A stretch of 64,000 nucleotides of DNA from Bordetella ansorpii. Lineage in GTDB: Bacteria > Pseudomonadota > Gammaproteobacteria > Burkholderiales > Burkholderiaceae_B. Below, one piece after another: positions 47,638 to 57,218 of the stretch. Position 1 is the first letter of the stretch. Each line of letters begins with the position of its first letter. The position numbers and the translations under genes were made by a program. Location: assembly GCF_900078705.1 (NCBI RefSeq), contig NZ_FKIF01000010.1, positions 665,428-729,427 on the forward strand, written 5' to 3'. The notes under the pieces were generated by a model that was given only the letters and a program-made list of their open reading frames with translations, did no database searches and had not been told where the DNA came from.

Positions 47638-47767
47638 TACCCCGGCCGGCGCTGGCGGACCACCGCCACGCCATGACAATGGCGCTCCTCGCGGGGCGCC
47701 ATTGTCTTTGGGGGGGGCACACTTCGGCGGCAGGGTGGCCGGGCCATCCCTGCCGGCCGGGTCCCGC

Positions 47768-49234
47768 TCAGCCCTGGCGCCGCATTTCGGCCGGCGGCAC
47801 CTTCATCTGGATGCGGTACTTCGACACGGTGCGGCGCGCCACCACCACGCCGTTGCTGGCCAGGCGCTGCGCCAGCACCACGTCCGACAACGGCGTGCGC
47901 GGATCTTCCTCGTCGATGTATTCCTTGATCAGCGCGCGCACGGCGGCCGCCGAGCACGACCCCCCGGTATCGGTGCTCAATTCGCGCGAGAAGAAATGGC
48001 GGAACTCGAAGAGCCCGCGCGGGGTGATCATGTACTTGTTGGCCGTGGCGCGCGAGACGGTGGATTCGTGCATTTCCAGTTCGTCGGCCACGTCGCGCAG
48101 CATCAACGGGCGCAGGGCCACGTCGCCGTATTCGAAGAAGGTCTGCTGGCGGCGCACGATGGCCTCGGCCACGCGGCGGATGGTGATGTAGCGCTGCTCC
48201 ACGTTGCGGACCAGCCAGCGCGCTTCCTGCAGCTCCTGCGCCATGGGGCTGCGCTCATCCATGCGGGCGCGGTGGAACAGGTCGGCGTAGGTGCGGTTCA
48301 AGCGGGCCTGCGGCATCGATTGGCGGTTGGCCACCACTTGCCAACGTCCACGCACCTTGCTGACGATCACGTCCGGGACCACATAGTTGGGCGCGTCGGA
48401 AGCATATTGGCGGCCCGGCTTGGGATCCAGGGTGCGAACGAGTTCGCAGGCGCATTGCACCGTGTCGGCGTCCACGCCCAATGCCCGCTGCAGGCCGGCA
48501 ATGTCGTTGCGGGCCAGGCGGTCGAGGTTGCCGCGCACGATGCCCAGCGCGGCATCGCGAATGTCCCCCGGCACGTCATCGCGCGCATACAGCTGCAGCG
48601 ACAGGCATTCGGTGAGGTCGCGCGCGCCCAGGCCGGGCACGTCCAGTTGCTGCACCAGCTTCAGGGCGGCGGCCCATTCGGCGGCGTCGGGCGCGGGATC
48701 GAATGCGGCCGAGCCGGCCAGTTCTTCCATGCTGGTGTGCAGATAGCCGTCCTCGTCGAGCGCGTCCACGATGAACTCCGCCAGCAGCCGGTCGCGTACC
48801 GTCAGGGGGTAATTGCCCAGTTCGCCCGACAGGCGCTGGCGCAGCGACACGGGGGCGGCGATCCATTGGCTGAGATCGGCAGCCGGGCCTGCGTCGTTGC
48901 GGACATGGGTGGGGTAATCGCCAGAATAGGCCGACCCCTCGGCCTGGGGCAGGGGCGAGTCGGCAAAGTCGGCTTGCGGCTCGGGGGCCGCCTCGGGGGC
49001 AGGCGCGGCGGCCCCGTCTTCCGATGCGGTCTCCTGGCCGTCCTGCGCGGAGGCGGCGCCATTGCCGTGCTCGGCATCCTCGCCGTCTTCCAGGAAGGGA
49101 TTGGTTGCCAATGCATCCTGCACGGCGGTGGTGAACTCTAGCGCGGACATCTGCAGCAGCCGGATGGACTGCTGCAGGCGCGGGGCCAGCAGGGTCTGCT
49201 GGCGCATGCGAAGTTCTTGTGCTGCGTGTGCCAC
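47768..49234 (-). CDS. rpoN: RNA polymerase sigma-54 factor
   Basis: 488 residues. Region I at the N-terminus (LRMRQQTLLAPRLQQSIRLL) binds activator and core, followed by an acidic region II (residues ~50-100). The core-binding and HTH domains follow, and the RpoN box ARRTVSKYR lies at 466-474. All parts are intact. GTG start with GAGGAG upstream. It is not in the usual rpoN-hpf-pts-lptB context; instead an activator gene lies 45 bp upstream on the same strand, so this may be an additional or relocated sigma-54 gene. Confidence 0.95.
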   Translation of the reverse strand: MAHAAQELRMRQQTLLAPRLQQSIRLLQMSALEFTTAVQDALATNPFLEDGEDAEHGNGAASAQDGQETASEDGAAAPAPEAAPEPQADFADSPLPQAEGSAYSGDYPTHVRNDAGPAADLSQWIAAPVSLRQRLSGELGNYPLTVRDRLLAEFIVDALDEDGYLHTSMEELAGSAAFDPAPDAAEWAAALKLVQQLDVPGLGARDLTECLSLQLYARDDVPGDIRDAALGIVRGNLDRLARNDIAGLQRALGVDADTVQCACELVRTLDPKPGRQYASDAPNYVVPDVIVSKVRGRWQVVANRQSMPQARLNRTYADLFHRARMDERSPMAQELQEARWLVRNVEQRYITIRRVAEAIVRRQQTFFEYGDVALRPLMLRDVADELEMHESTVSRATANKYMITPRGLFEFRHFFSRELSTDTGGSCSAAAVRALIKEYIDEEDPRTPLSDVVLAQRLASNGVVVARRTVSKYRIQMKVPPAEMRRQG

Positions 49235-49279
49235 GGTATCTCCTCGCTTTACGGGTGGCGGGCGCGGAAAGGCGCTTCT

Positions 49280-50263
49280 TCAGGCCGCGCCCTGAGCATC
49301 CAGCCCGTAGGCGTTCAGTCGGTTGTAGAGGGTCTTCAGGCTGATGCCCAGGGTGGCGGCCGCGCGCCGCTTGTCTCCGTGGTGCAGGTTCAGCGTTGCG
49401 CGGATCAGTTCGCGTTGCGCCTCGTTCAGGGGCGTACCGACCGCGAAGGCCAGCGAATCGGAGCCGGGATCGAGGGCCGGTGCACGCACGGACGGGACGA
49501 GTTCATAGTGCAGCACGTCATCGCACATCAGGTAGGCCCGTTGCACAACGTTGCGAAGTTCCCGAACGTTGCCGGGCCAATCGTAGGCGTCCATGCTTTC
49601 CAGCAGGCGCTTGCCCAGCTTCTTGTTCGAGTCGTAGCGGCGGTTCAGGTCATCCAGCATCTGCTGGGCCAGATACGCAATGTCCTCGCGGCGTTCGCGC
49701 AGCGGCGGCACGCGCATGGGAATGACCAGCAAGCGGTGCAGAAGGTCTTCGCGCAGGCGCCCCTGCGCCACGGCTTCCTGCGGATCGCGGTTGGTGGCGG
49801 AGATGATGCGTACGTTGGTGCGCAGCACGTCGGTGCCGCCCACGCGGCGATAGGTGCCGGTCTCCAGCACGCGCAGGAAGTGCGCCTGCATGTCGATAGG
49901 CATTTCGGTCAGTTCGTCCAGGAACAGCGTGCCGCCGCTGGCGTGTTCGAAATAGCCGGGCGTGCGGGCCAGGGCGCCGGTGAAGCTGCCTTTCTCGTGA
50001 CCGAACAGTTCGGCGTGGGCCAGGCTGGAACTCACTGCGCCACAGTTCAGGGCAATATAGGGGCCCTCGCGGCGGTCGCTGGCGGCGTGGATGCGTTGGG
50101 CGATCATGTCCTTGCCGGTGCCGCTCTCGCCGACGAGGAAGACACTGGCATCGGTGGGCGCGGCGCGCGTCACCAAGGCCTGCAGGTCGCGCATGGCCGG
50201 ACTGCGGCCCAGGGCGATGGCGTCGGTGGCGGTATCCTGGCGGGGCGGGGTATCTTTCAGCAT
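49280..50263 (-). CDS. Sigma-54-dependent activator without receiver domain
   Basis: 327 residues: AAA+ domain from residue ~15 (Walker A GESGTGK at 45-51, Walker B TLFLDELTEM), then a Fis-type HTH (RRAAATLGISLKTLYNRLNAYG). There is no N-terminal sensory domain, as in PspF-type activators. The sigma-54 loop reads GSFTGA, a variant of GAFTGA. It lies directly upstream of rpoN on the same strand (45-bp gap) and divergent from an NtrC-type regulator with the same variant. ATG 50263 has a TAGGA site; ATG 50272 is an alternative. Signal and targets are unknown. Confidence 0.88.
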   Translation of the reverse strand: MLKDTPPRQDTATDAIALGRSPAMRDLQALVTRAAPTDASVFLVGESGTGKDMIAQRIHAASDRREGPYIALNCGAVSSSLAHAELFGHEKGSFTGALARTPGYFEHASGGTLFLDELTEMPIDMQAHFLRVLETGTYRRVGGTDVLRTNVRIISATNRDPQEAVAQGRLREDLLHRLLVIPMRVPPLRERREDIAYLAQQMLDDLNRRYDSNKKLGKRLLESMDAYDWPGNVRELRNVVQRAYLMCDDVLHYELVPSVRAPALDPGSDSLAFAVGTPLNEAQRELIRATLNLHHGDKRRAAATLGISLKTLYNRLNAYGLDAQGAA

Positions 50264-50555
50264 GCGGCACATCCTAGGGGGCGGCGGGTTGCAGCCCTTC
50301 AGCAAATCTTAGGCCCAAGCGCATGCGAAACTGAGACCAAATGCAAGTAAGCGAAAACGTTCGTCCCTTGTCTCGATTGTTTACGTCCGAAAAGAGATCG
50401 CCGTTGTACGCTGGAAGTCCGACATTCAAGGCCGGCGCGTGGCCGGCTGTTCAGACGCTTTTATTTCGCTCCGGATTTCACTGATCGTCCGTTCGATGGA
50501 CACGGCGAGGTCCGCCACCGCAACACTATCCAGGCTCAAGCGTTACGGAGTATCA
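50264..50555. promoter_or_regulatory. Divergent region between two sigma-54 activators
   Basis: 292 bp. I searched for a -24/-12 element (TGGC-N8-TTGC pattern) and found none with correct spacing. The middle is moderately AT-rich (50330-50400), including TTGTTTACG, and probably holds sigma-70 promoters. ACGGAG just before 50556 is the ribosome site of the right-hand gene. Confidence 0.35.
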
Positions 50556-51947
50556 ATGCCTCATCTGTTGATCGTCGACGATGATGAAGATGTACGGGAA
50601 GTCCTGTCGGAGATCGCCCGGGAAAGCGGCTACTCGGTGGCCGGCGCCGCCTCGTTGAAAGAGGCGTACCTGCAATTCGAGCGCCATCTGCCCGATCTGG
50701 TCCTGACCGACGTGCGCCTGCCCGGCGCCAGCGGCATGGACATTTTCGAGAAGATTTCCGGCGCCAGCGTGCCGGTGGTCGTCATCACCGGCTATGGCAG
50801 CCTCGACAGCGCCGTCGAAGCGCTGCGCTGCGGCGCCACCGATTACCTGGTCAAGCCGGTCTCGATGGAACGCCTCCAGCAAATTCTGGACCGCGTGGCC
50901 AGCCAGGCGGGCGAGACCTCGGCCAGCTGGGGGGCACAAGAGCCCGGCCGGCTGGGCCCGCTGGTGGGCGCCTCTGCACAGATGGAGCAGCTCTACCAGC
51001 AACTGCGCCGCGTGTCGCCTACCGACGTCACGACGATGCTGGTCGGCGAAAGCGGCACCGGCAAGGAACTGGCGGCCCAGGCGGTGCATGCGCTCAGCCC
51101 GCGCCGCAAGGAAGCGTTCGTGGCGGTGAACTGCGGCGCGATTTCACCCAACCTGATCGAAAGCGAACTGTTCGGCCACGAGCGGGGCAGCTTCACCGGC
51201 GCGGAGCGCCAGCACAAGGGCTACTTCGAGCGGGCAGACCGAGGCACGCTGTTCCTGGACGAAGTCACCGAAATGCCGCTGGACCTGCAGGTCAAGCTGC
51301 TGCGCGTGCTGGAGACGGGCCGCTTCATGCGGGTAGGCACCAACAAGGACATCGCGTGCGATGTGCGCGTGGTGGCGGCCACCAACCGCGATCCGGAGCA
51401 GGCCGTGCGCGATGGGCGCCTGCGCCAGGATCTGTATTACCGGCTCAGCGTGTTCCCCATCAACCTGCCGCCGCTGCGCGACCGTGGCGACGACGTGCTG
51501 TTGCTGGCCGACCGCTTCCTGGATGCGCAGAATGCCGAGCACGGCACGTCCAAGCGATTCTCCGACGCGGCCAGGCAGGCCATTGCCTCGTACTCGTGGC
51601 CGGGCAACGTGCGCGAACTGAAGAACTTCGTGCGGCGCGCCTACATCATGGCCGACGGCGTCGAACTGCAGGCCGATACCTTGATGCCGCAGGTTTCGCC
51701 CGGCGCCGGCCGCGACCAGGCCTCGGGCCGCATCACCGTGCCGGTGGGCGTGACGCTGGCCGAGGCGGACCGCCGCCTGATCCTGGCGACGCTGGAACGC
51801 TGCGGCGGGGTGAAGAAGCAGGCGGCCGAGGTGCTGGGCATCAGCGCCAAGACGCTCTACAACCGGCTCGAAGAATATGAGTTGTCGGGCTATGCCACGG
51901 ATGACGACAAGGACGCGTCCGACGCGGCTGGCAAGGAACGCGGCTGA
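50556..51947 (+). CDS. NtrC-family sigma-54 response regulator
   Basis: 463 residues: receiver (D8/D9 pocket, phospho-acceptor D52 in LTDVRLPG, T78, K100), AAA+ domain (Walker A at 164-170, GSFTGA loop, Walker [11 protein letters not shown]) and Fis-type HTH ([21 protein letters not shown]) with a short acidic tail. All phosphorylation residues are present, so a histidine kinase is expected, but none is in the window. It lies divergent to the receiver-less activator and may act with the nearby RpoN. Confidence 0.92.
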   Translation: MPHLLIVDDDEDVREVLSEIARESGYSVAGAASLKEAYLQFERHLPDLVLTDVRLPGASGMDIFEKISGASVPVVVITGYGSLDSAVEALRCGATDYLVKPVSMERLQQILDRVASQAGETSASWGAQEPGRLGPLVGASAQMEQLYQQLRRVSPTDVTTMLVGESGTGKELAAQAVHALSPRRKEAFVAVNCGAISPNLIESELFGHERGSFTGAERQHKGYFERADRGTLFLDEVTEMPLDLQVKLLRVLETGRFMRVGTNKDIACDVRVVAATNRDPEQAVRDGRLRQDLYYRLSVFPINLPPLRDRGDDVLLLADRFLDAQNAEHGTSKRFSDAARQAIASYSWPGNVRELKNFVRRAYIMADGVELQADTLMPQVSPGAGRDQASGRITVPVGVTLAEADRRLILATLERCGGVKKQAAEVLGISAKTLYNRLEEYELSGYATDDDKDASDAAGKERG

Positions 51948-51967
51948 GGCTTCACGGGTTGGACCAG

Positions 51968-51999
51968 AAGGGCGGCGGGCCGGTGGGGCCGCCGCCCTT
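51968..51999 (+). terminator. Terminator after the NtrC-type regulator
   Basis: AAGGGCGGCGG (51968-51978) pairs with CCGCCGCCCTT (51989-51999) over a 10-nt loop, followed by TTG. The T-run is short, but the stem is strong and well placed, 20 bp after the stop. Confidence 0.7.
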
Positions 52000-52330
52000 T
52001 GTCACGTCAACGGTGCGGTCGAACGACCTTGGCGAGTGCCGGATCGTCCAGCATGTCCAGGCGCTGCATCACGTTGAGCGATTCGCCGTCCTTGCCTTGG
52101 CAGGATCTGGCCAGATGGGCCTGAACCAGCGGCCAGGATAAGGAGTTACGGGCAGATTTCCTATGACCGGAAAAGCGGCGTTACGCGGATTTTCCTGGCG
52201 TTACGTGGGCCGGCGGCGCCGATCGGCCCAACTCGGCGGCATGGTCTTTGCTGAGGCTCCGGATCGCACCCGATGTACATGCCCGTGGCTTGGCGGTCAT
52301 GGCGGCGGGCGCGTTTTCCTGGAGTACCGC
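52000..52330. other. Gap with possible minus-strand coding relic
   Basis: No intact gene is seen. On the minus strand, about 52007-52141 reads as a protein-like C-terminus (SWPLVQAHLARSC, then SLNVMQRLDMLDDPALAKVV) ending in TGA at 52007-52009, with no start codon or upstream domain. It may be the end of a lost gene. The rest leads into the ribosome site GGAG (52321-52324) of the next gene. Confidence 0.3.
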
Positions 52331-54097
52331 ATGGACACTGTTTCCGATTTCATCGTGCGCCGGCTGGCGCAATGGGGCATCCGCCGCGTCTTCGGCTATC
52401 CGGGCGACGGCATCAACGGCATGATGGCGGCGCTGGGGCGTGACGACCACGGCATCGAATTCGTGCAGCCTCGCCATGAAGAGGCCGCGGCCTTCATGGC
52501 CTGCGCGCACGCCAAGTTCACGGGCCAGGCGGGCGTCTGCCTGGCCACTTCCGGCCCCGGCGCCATTCATCTGCTCAACGGCCTGTACGACGCCAAGCTG
52601 GATCACCAGCCGGTGGTGGCCATTGTGGGCCAGCAGGCGCGCAGTTCGCTGGGCGGCGATTACCAGCAGGAGGTCGATCTGGTGTCGCTGTTCAAGGACG
52701 TGGCGCACGACTTCGTGCAGCAGGCCGCCGACGCCACGCAGGTAAGGCACCTGATCGACCGGGCGCTGCGCATCGCGCTCGAACGCCGCGCCGTGACGTG
52801 CGTGATCCTGCCCAACGACGTGCAGGAATTGCCCGCCGTGGAAAGCCCGCCGCGCGAGCACGGCACGGTGCGCACAGGGATTGGCGTCACGTCGCATGCC
52901 GCCGTCCCCAACCGGCAGGCCCTGGAGAATGCCGCCGATATCCTGAACCGCGGCGAGCGCGTCGCCATGCTGGTCGGGGCGGGCGCCTTGGGCGCCGGGG
53001 CCGAGGTGCGGGAAGTGGCCGAACTGCTGGGCGCGGGCGTGGCCAAGGCCCTGTTGGGCAAGGGCGTGGTGCCCGACGATCTGCCGTACGTGACCGGCGC
53101 CATCGGCCTGGTGGGCACGCAGCCCAGTTGGCATCTGATGAACGAGTGCGACACGCTGCTGCTGGTCGGCACCTCGTTCCCGTACGGCGAGTTCCTGCCC
53201 CCGGAGGGGCAGGCGCGCGCCGTGCAGATCGACGTGGACGGCCGCAACCTGAACCTGCGCTACCCGGTCGAGGTGGGCCTGGTGGGCGACAGCCGGATGA
53301 CGCTGTCGGCCTTGATCCCGCTGCTGCAGCGCAAGGAGGCGCGCAAATGGCGCGATCAGATCGAGGGCCGCGTGGCGCGCTGGTGGAGCACCCTGGAGGC
53401 GCGTGCCCAGGTGGCGGCCAAGCCCGTGAATCCGCAGTTGCCGTTCTGGGAGCTGTCTTCCCGGCTGCCCGACGACAGCATCATCGCCTGCGATTCGGGT
53501 TCGGCGGCGAACTGGTACGCCCGCGATGTGAAGCTGCGGCCCGGCATGATGGCGTCCTTGTCCGGCGGGCTGGCCACCATGGGGTGCGCCGTGCCGTATG
53601 CCCTGGCGGCCAAGCTGGCGCATCCGCACCGGCCGGTGATCGCGCTGGTGGGCGATGGCGCCATGCAGATGAATGGCATCAACGAACTGATCACCATCGC
53701 GGACCGCTGGAAACAGTGGCAGGACCCCCGGCTGGTGGTGCTGGTGCTGAACAACGGCGATCTCAACCTGGTGACCTGGGAGCAGCGTGCCACCTCGGGC
53801 AGTCCGCGCTATGAGGCGTCGCAGTGGCTGCCCGCCTTTCCGTATGCGGCATATGGCCGTCTGCTGGGGCTGGAAGGCATCCAGGTGGACAAGCCCGCGG
53901 AGGTCGGGCCGGCATGGGACCAGGCGCTGCGGGCGGACCGGCCGGTCGTGCTCGAGGTGCGAGTGGATCCCGAGATGCCGCCCTTGCCTCCGCACGTCGA
54001 GTTCAAGCAGGTCAAGGCCTATCTGCGGGCGTTGCAGGCCGATGCCAAGGGTGGCGAGGCCATGCGGGCCACCCTGAAACAATGGTGGGCGTCGTAG
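52331..54097 (+). CDS. ThDP-dependent enzyme of the pyruvate oxidase/acetolactate synthase family
   Basis: 588 residues with the three-domain layout: N-terminal PYR domain (FGYPGDGINGMM; catalytic glutamate in RHEEAAAF, E50 or E51), central domain (residues ~195-330) and C-terminal PP domain with the ThDP/Mg motif GDGAMQMNGINELITI ending VLVLNNGDLN. It resembles PoxB-type thiamine enzymes often annotated only as TPP-requiring proteins. Decarboxylation of pyruvate or another 2-oxo acid is likely; a quinone-linked role is not shown. It opens a run of stress-type genes. ATG 52331 has GGAG 6 bp upstream. Confidence 0.88.
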   Translation: MDTVSDFIVRRLAQWGIRRVFGYPGDGINGMMAALGRDDHGIEFVQPRHEEAAAFMACAHAKFTGQAGVCLATSGPGAIHLLNGLYDAKLDHQPVVAIVGQQARSSLGGDYQQEVDLVSLFKDVAHDFVQQAADATQVRHLIDRALRIALERRAVTCVILPNDVQELPAVESPPREHGTVRTGIGVTSHAAVPNRQALENAADILNRGERVAMLVGAGALGAGAEVREVAELLGAGVAKALLGKGVVPDDLPYVTGAIGLVGTQPSWHLMNECDTLLLVGTSFPYGEFLPPEGQARAVQIDVDGRNLNLRYPVEVGLVGDSRMTLSALIPLLQRKEARKWRDQIEGRVARWWSTLEARAQVAAKPVNPQLPFWELSSRLPDDSIIACDSGSAANWYARDVKLRPGMMASLSGGLATMGCAVPYALAAKLAHPHRPVIALVGDGAMQMNGINELITIADRWKQWQDPRLVVLVLNNGDLNLVTWEQRATSGSPRYEASQWLPAFPYAAYGRLLGLEGIQVDKPAEVGPAWDQALRADRPVVLEVRVDPEMPPLPPHVEFKQVKAYLRALQADAKGGEAMRATLKQWWAS

Positions 54098-54204
54098 GAC
54101 GAGGCAGGCCGTGTCGCCTCGGGGCCGGGCATGCCGCTTGCTGACATGGCCGGTTCACGCACGGCCATAGCGGGCCCGTGCGCAACCTGCAGAAGGAGAA
54201 TTCG

Positions 54205-54549
54205 ATGTTTTTTCGTGAAGACCGTGTTGCCGAGTCCCGTCGCCGCGTCAAGCGCAGTCTGCGCGATCTGACCGACAGTGCCGACGACCTGCTGCGCGCA
54301 ACCGCCTCTTATGGCGGCGCCGAGATGGAAGTGGCCCGCGACCGGCTGAAACAGCAGATGGAGCGTGCCCGCGAGCACGCGGGCGGCTGGGAGCGCAGCG
54401 CGCTCGACAGCTATCACCGCATTGCGGATTCGGCGGGCACGTATGTGCAGCAGAACACCGGCAAGATCGTCGGCGTGGGCCTGGCGGTGGGTCTGCTGGC
54501 GGGGATCTTCCTGATGTGCAGCGGCAGCGGCAACGGCCGCCGGCGTTGA
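54205..54549 (+). CDS. DUF883 (ElaB/YqjD-type) membrane-anchored protein, copy 1
   Basis: 114 residues. An amphipathic helical, charged N-terminal part is followed by one C-terminal membrane segment (IVGVGLAVGLLAGIFLM). E. coli ElaB/YqjD are tail-anchored inner-membrane proteins of stationary phase, and YqjD binds ribosomes. AAGGAG precedes ATG 54205. A second member is encoded at 56205-56534. Confidence 0.85.
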   Translation: MFFREDRVAESRRRVKRSLRDLTDSADDLLRATASYGGAEMEVARDRLKQQMERAREHAGGWERSALDSYHRIADSAGTYVQQNTGKIVGVGLAVGLLAGIFLMCSGSGNGRRR

Positions 54550-54675
54550 AGGTGCAGGGGCGCTGACCCGCGGGCCACGCCCCTGTTGCACGCTCTGTAA
54601 GAAGTTCATCGCGGCGCGGCGCCTGCCGGTACTGAACCGGCTTGCGCCGCGCCACGTTGGAAAGGAGAAGACGCC

Positions 54676-54987
54676 ATGCGCGAAGAAGACACGAGCGGTA
54701 AATCAGGCGGCACGCCGGCGGGCACGGGCGATCCGAAGCAGCCGCGCGAGAAGTCCGCCGGACATGAGGAACACACGCGGCAAAGCGGAAATTTCGGCGC
54801 CGACGAACCGGATTACGGGCGGGCGCCAGGGGAGAAACCCAATCCCGGCCAGGGCGGCCAGGCCAATCCCAAGGGGCCGGAGTACGAGCAGGGAGGGCGG
54901 TATCCCGGCGCGCAGCAAGGCAATGGCGGCAAGGATGGGGGCACGGGACAATCCGATCCCGCCCATGGACGCCAAGAGCGCGGTTAG
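54676..54987 (+). CDS. Small Gly-rich hydrophilic protein
   Basis: 103 residues, highly charged and Gly/Pro/Gln-rich, no hydrophobic segment, predicted disordered (GDPKQPREKSAGHEEHTRQ). GGAAAGGAG precedes the ATG. It resembles stress-induced disordered proteins in character only. It sits between a DUF883 gene and an SDR gene. Confidence 0.6.
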   Translation: MREEDTSGKSGGTPAGTGDPKQPREKSAGHEEHTRQSGNFGADEPDYGRAPGEKPNPGQGGQANPKGPEYEQGGRYPGAQQGNGGKDGGTGQSDPAHGRQERG

Positions 54988-55082
54988 CGCGGCGCCGCCC
55001 ATCGGCTTGGCAGGGCAGGCGGCCCGGACGGCAGAGGCGGTGCCCCCGTCGTCGTCCGGCCCCGCCGGATACCCGGCGGCCC

Positions 55083-56063
55083 CTAGAACCCCGGCGATCC
55101 GGTGATCGGCAGCACCAGCCCCGTGATGTAGCTGGCGCAGGCATGGCTGGCCAGGAAAACATAGGCGGGCGACAGTTCTTCCGGCTGGGCTGGCCGGCCC
55201 ATCGCGGTGTTCTTGCCGAAGTTCTCGACCTCGTGCGCCGGGCGGTCGGCGGGGTTCAGGGGCGTCCATACGGGCCCCGGCGCCACCGCATTGACGCGTA
55301 TGCCGTGCGGCGCGAGGTTCGCGGCCAGCGACCAGGTGAAGGCGTGAATGGCGCCCTTGGTGCTGGCGTAATCCATCAGCGCGCCGTTGCCGCGCAGCCC
55401 GGTCACGGAGCCGGTATTGATGATCGACGAACCGATGCTCAGGTGCGGCAGGGCCGCGCGGGCCATCTGTACGTAACCGAGGATGTTGGTGCGGAAGGTC
55501 TGGTCCAGCCTTTCGTCGGTCAGGTCCAGCAGCGATTCGGCATGTTCCTGGAAAGCGGCGTTGTTGACCAGGATATCGAGCTTGCCGAGGTCTTTCACCG
55601 TGCGCGCGACGGCTTCGCGGCAGAAGGCGGGATCGCGCACGTCGCCCTGGATGGTCAGGCAGCGCCTGCCTTCCTGCTCGACGTGCCTGGCGGTTTCGCG
55701 GGCGTCGGTATCCTCGTCCAGGTAGACGATGGCGACGTCGGCGCCTTCCCGGGCGTACAGCACCGCCACGGCGCGGCCGATGCCGGAATCTCCTCCCGTG
55801 ATCAGCGCGACCATGCCGTCCAGCTTGCCGCTGCCTCGATAGCCGGGCGCCAGGAATTGCGGGGCTTCGTCCAGGCGGGCTTCGAGACCGGGCTTTTGCA
55901 GATGCTGGGCGGGCAGCGGCGGAACCGGGCGGCCGCCTGAAGGCGGCTGGGTCTGGCCTGCGCCGCCGCCCTGGGTGGCGGCGTCGCGCGCATCCTGCTC
56001 GCGCTGGATCTTGCGCTGGGTGTCGGCGGTGGGCGGGGTGGGCGGGCCTTGCCTTGGTGCCAT
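55083..56063 (-). CDS. Short-chain dehydrogenase with N-terminal extension (YghA type)
   Basis: 326 residues. The ~75-residue Pro/Gln-rich lead plus LDGMVALITGGDSGIGRAVA is typical of the YghA-like general-stress SDR group. NAD(P) motif TGGDSGIG, NNAAF, catalytic serine in INTGSVTG and Y/K in MDYASTKGAIHAF are intact. The substrate is unknown. It is often found near DUF883 and small stress proteins, as here. Confidence 0.92.
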   Translation of the reverse strand: MAPRQGPPTPPTADTQRKIQREQDARDAATQGGGAGQTQPPSGGRPVPPLPAQHLQKPGLEARLDEAPQFLAPGYRGSGKLDGMVALITGGDSGIGRAVAVLYAREGADVAIVYLDEDTDARETARHVEQEGRRCLTIQGDVRDPAFCREAVARTVKDLGKLDILVNNAAFQEHAESLLDLTDERLDQTFRTNILGYVQMARAALPHLSIGSSIINTGSVTGLRGNGALMDYASTKGAIHAFTWSLAANLAPHGIRVNAVAPGPVWTPLNPADRPAHEVENFGKNTAMGRPAQPEELSPAYVFLASHACASYITGLVLPITGSPGF

Positions 56064-56204
56064 GGGAAGCTCCTTTGCGTGGGGACGATACGTACGCCGC
56101 CGTTCGCAAGGCCTATGCCCATTCGCCGCAGGAGAAAGCGGGAGCGGGACGCGGCGCGGGTCCGCGACGGACCCCGCCGGCCCGCTCCCGTTCCGCGCGG
56201 GTCG

Positions 56205-56534
56205 TCAGTTGCGGCCGATCAGCATCCCGACCAGCAGGCCGATGCCCGCCGCGGCGCCCAGGGATTGCCAGGGACGGTCCTGCACGTAGTTCTCGGCGCA
56301 TTGCCGCGCTTCATGGGCCAGGTCGGTGGTGCTTTCGGACAGCGCGTCGAAGGCGGCGCGGGTCTTGCCCAATTGCGCCTGCACGCGGGCGCGCAGGGTT
56401 TCCACGTCGGTGTGGCTGCTGTCGTTGAGGATGGCGTCCAGCTCGTCCAGCCATTGCTGCTGGCGGGCGGTACGGCTGCGCAGGGTGCGCATGCCGTCGT
56501 CGGAGAACGGCGTGGCTCGATCTTGTAGGTCCAT
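56205..56534 (-). CDS. DUF883 family protein, copy 2
   Basis: 109 residues from ATG 56534, with AGGAG 5 bp upstream. Helical N-terminal region, then NYVQDRPWQSLGAAAGIGLLVGMLIGRN, the exact DUF883/ElaB C-terminal membrane anchor ending in GRN. It diverges from the other copy except in overall plan. Confidence 0.9.
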   Translation of the reverse strand: MDLQDRATPFSDDGMRTLRSRTARQQQWLDELDAILNDSSHTDVETLRARVQAQLGKTRAAFDALSESTTDLAHEARQCAENYVQDRPWQSLGAAAGIGLLVGMLIGRN

Positions 56535-56764
56535 GGAGGCTCCTGGGTCGGAAGCGGCCGGTGCGCGGATTTTGCACGGGCCGGTAGAAAGTTCCGGCGA
56601 TACGGCGTGAGCGGCCGATGCCGGGCGGACAGGGCGGGGCAGGGGGCGCCGCCGCCGGGCAGATGATGGAGCAAGCAGCGGACCCGCGGGTACGCGGCGT
56701 GCTTGCATTCGGAGAACGCCAGCGCCCCGGCCTTTCCAGGGCGCGGATTCAAGGAGGACTTGAC

Positions 56765-57037
56765 ATGACATCGCCCCCCCGCGCCGCCAAACCCGCCGGG
56801 CCGTCCGCCACGCCGCAAACGGACAAGGAAGGAAAGCCCATGCCGCAGAGCCAAGGCAAAGTGCTGCCGCCCGCAGGACCCGTGACGGTTCCCAATCAGC
56901 CCAAGCCCGTTCCCCGGCAACAGGACGAGGCCGCGGCGCAGGGCCGGGCTCGCGCCGATGACAGGACGGAATCCAATTGGGCGGACGGGTCGGCCCCGCA
57001 GCCGCGCGCGAAGAATGCGCGGTCGGTGTTGTTCTGA
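56765..57037 (+). CDS. Small disordered Pro/Gln-rich protein
   Basis: 90 residues, preceded by AAGGAGG (56751-56757) at good spacing, which supports translation. Rich in Pro, Ala, Gln and Lys (PAGPVTVPNQPKPVPRQQD), with a hydrophobic end (ARSVLF). No family is recognised. Confidence 0.55.
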   Translation: MTSPPRAAKPAGPSATPQTDKEGKPMPQSQGKVLPPAGPVTVPNQPKPVPRQQDEAAAQGRARADDRTESNWADGSAPQPRAKNARSVLF

Positions 57038-57218
57038 GGGAGGCGAGCCTGGCGGGCGGGACCTGCCGCGCGGCGTGAAGGCGGCATCAACGAGAGGGCC
57101 GGTCGCCAGGAGACAGGCACGGCGCTTGCGAAAGTTTCGGCTCGCCGGCGCGCCACGTGGAATCGAGCGCGCAGCCCTTTCTACTTCGTACTCCGGTTCG
57201 ATCATGACGAGGTGAAAA

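Noticed and set aside
50264..50555. Sigma-54 promoter between the two activators
   Set aside because: A GGCAC and a TTGCA occur near 50266-50292, but their spacing is far too long for a -24/-12 element.
52181..54082. 633-residue frame antisense to the ThDP enzyme
   Set aside because: The plus strand carries a complete enzyme with cofactor motifs. The antisense product shows no motif.
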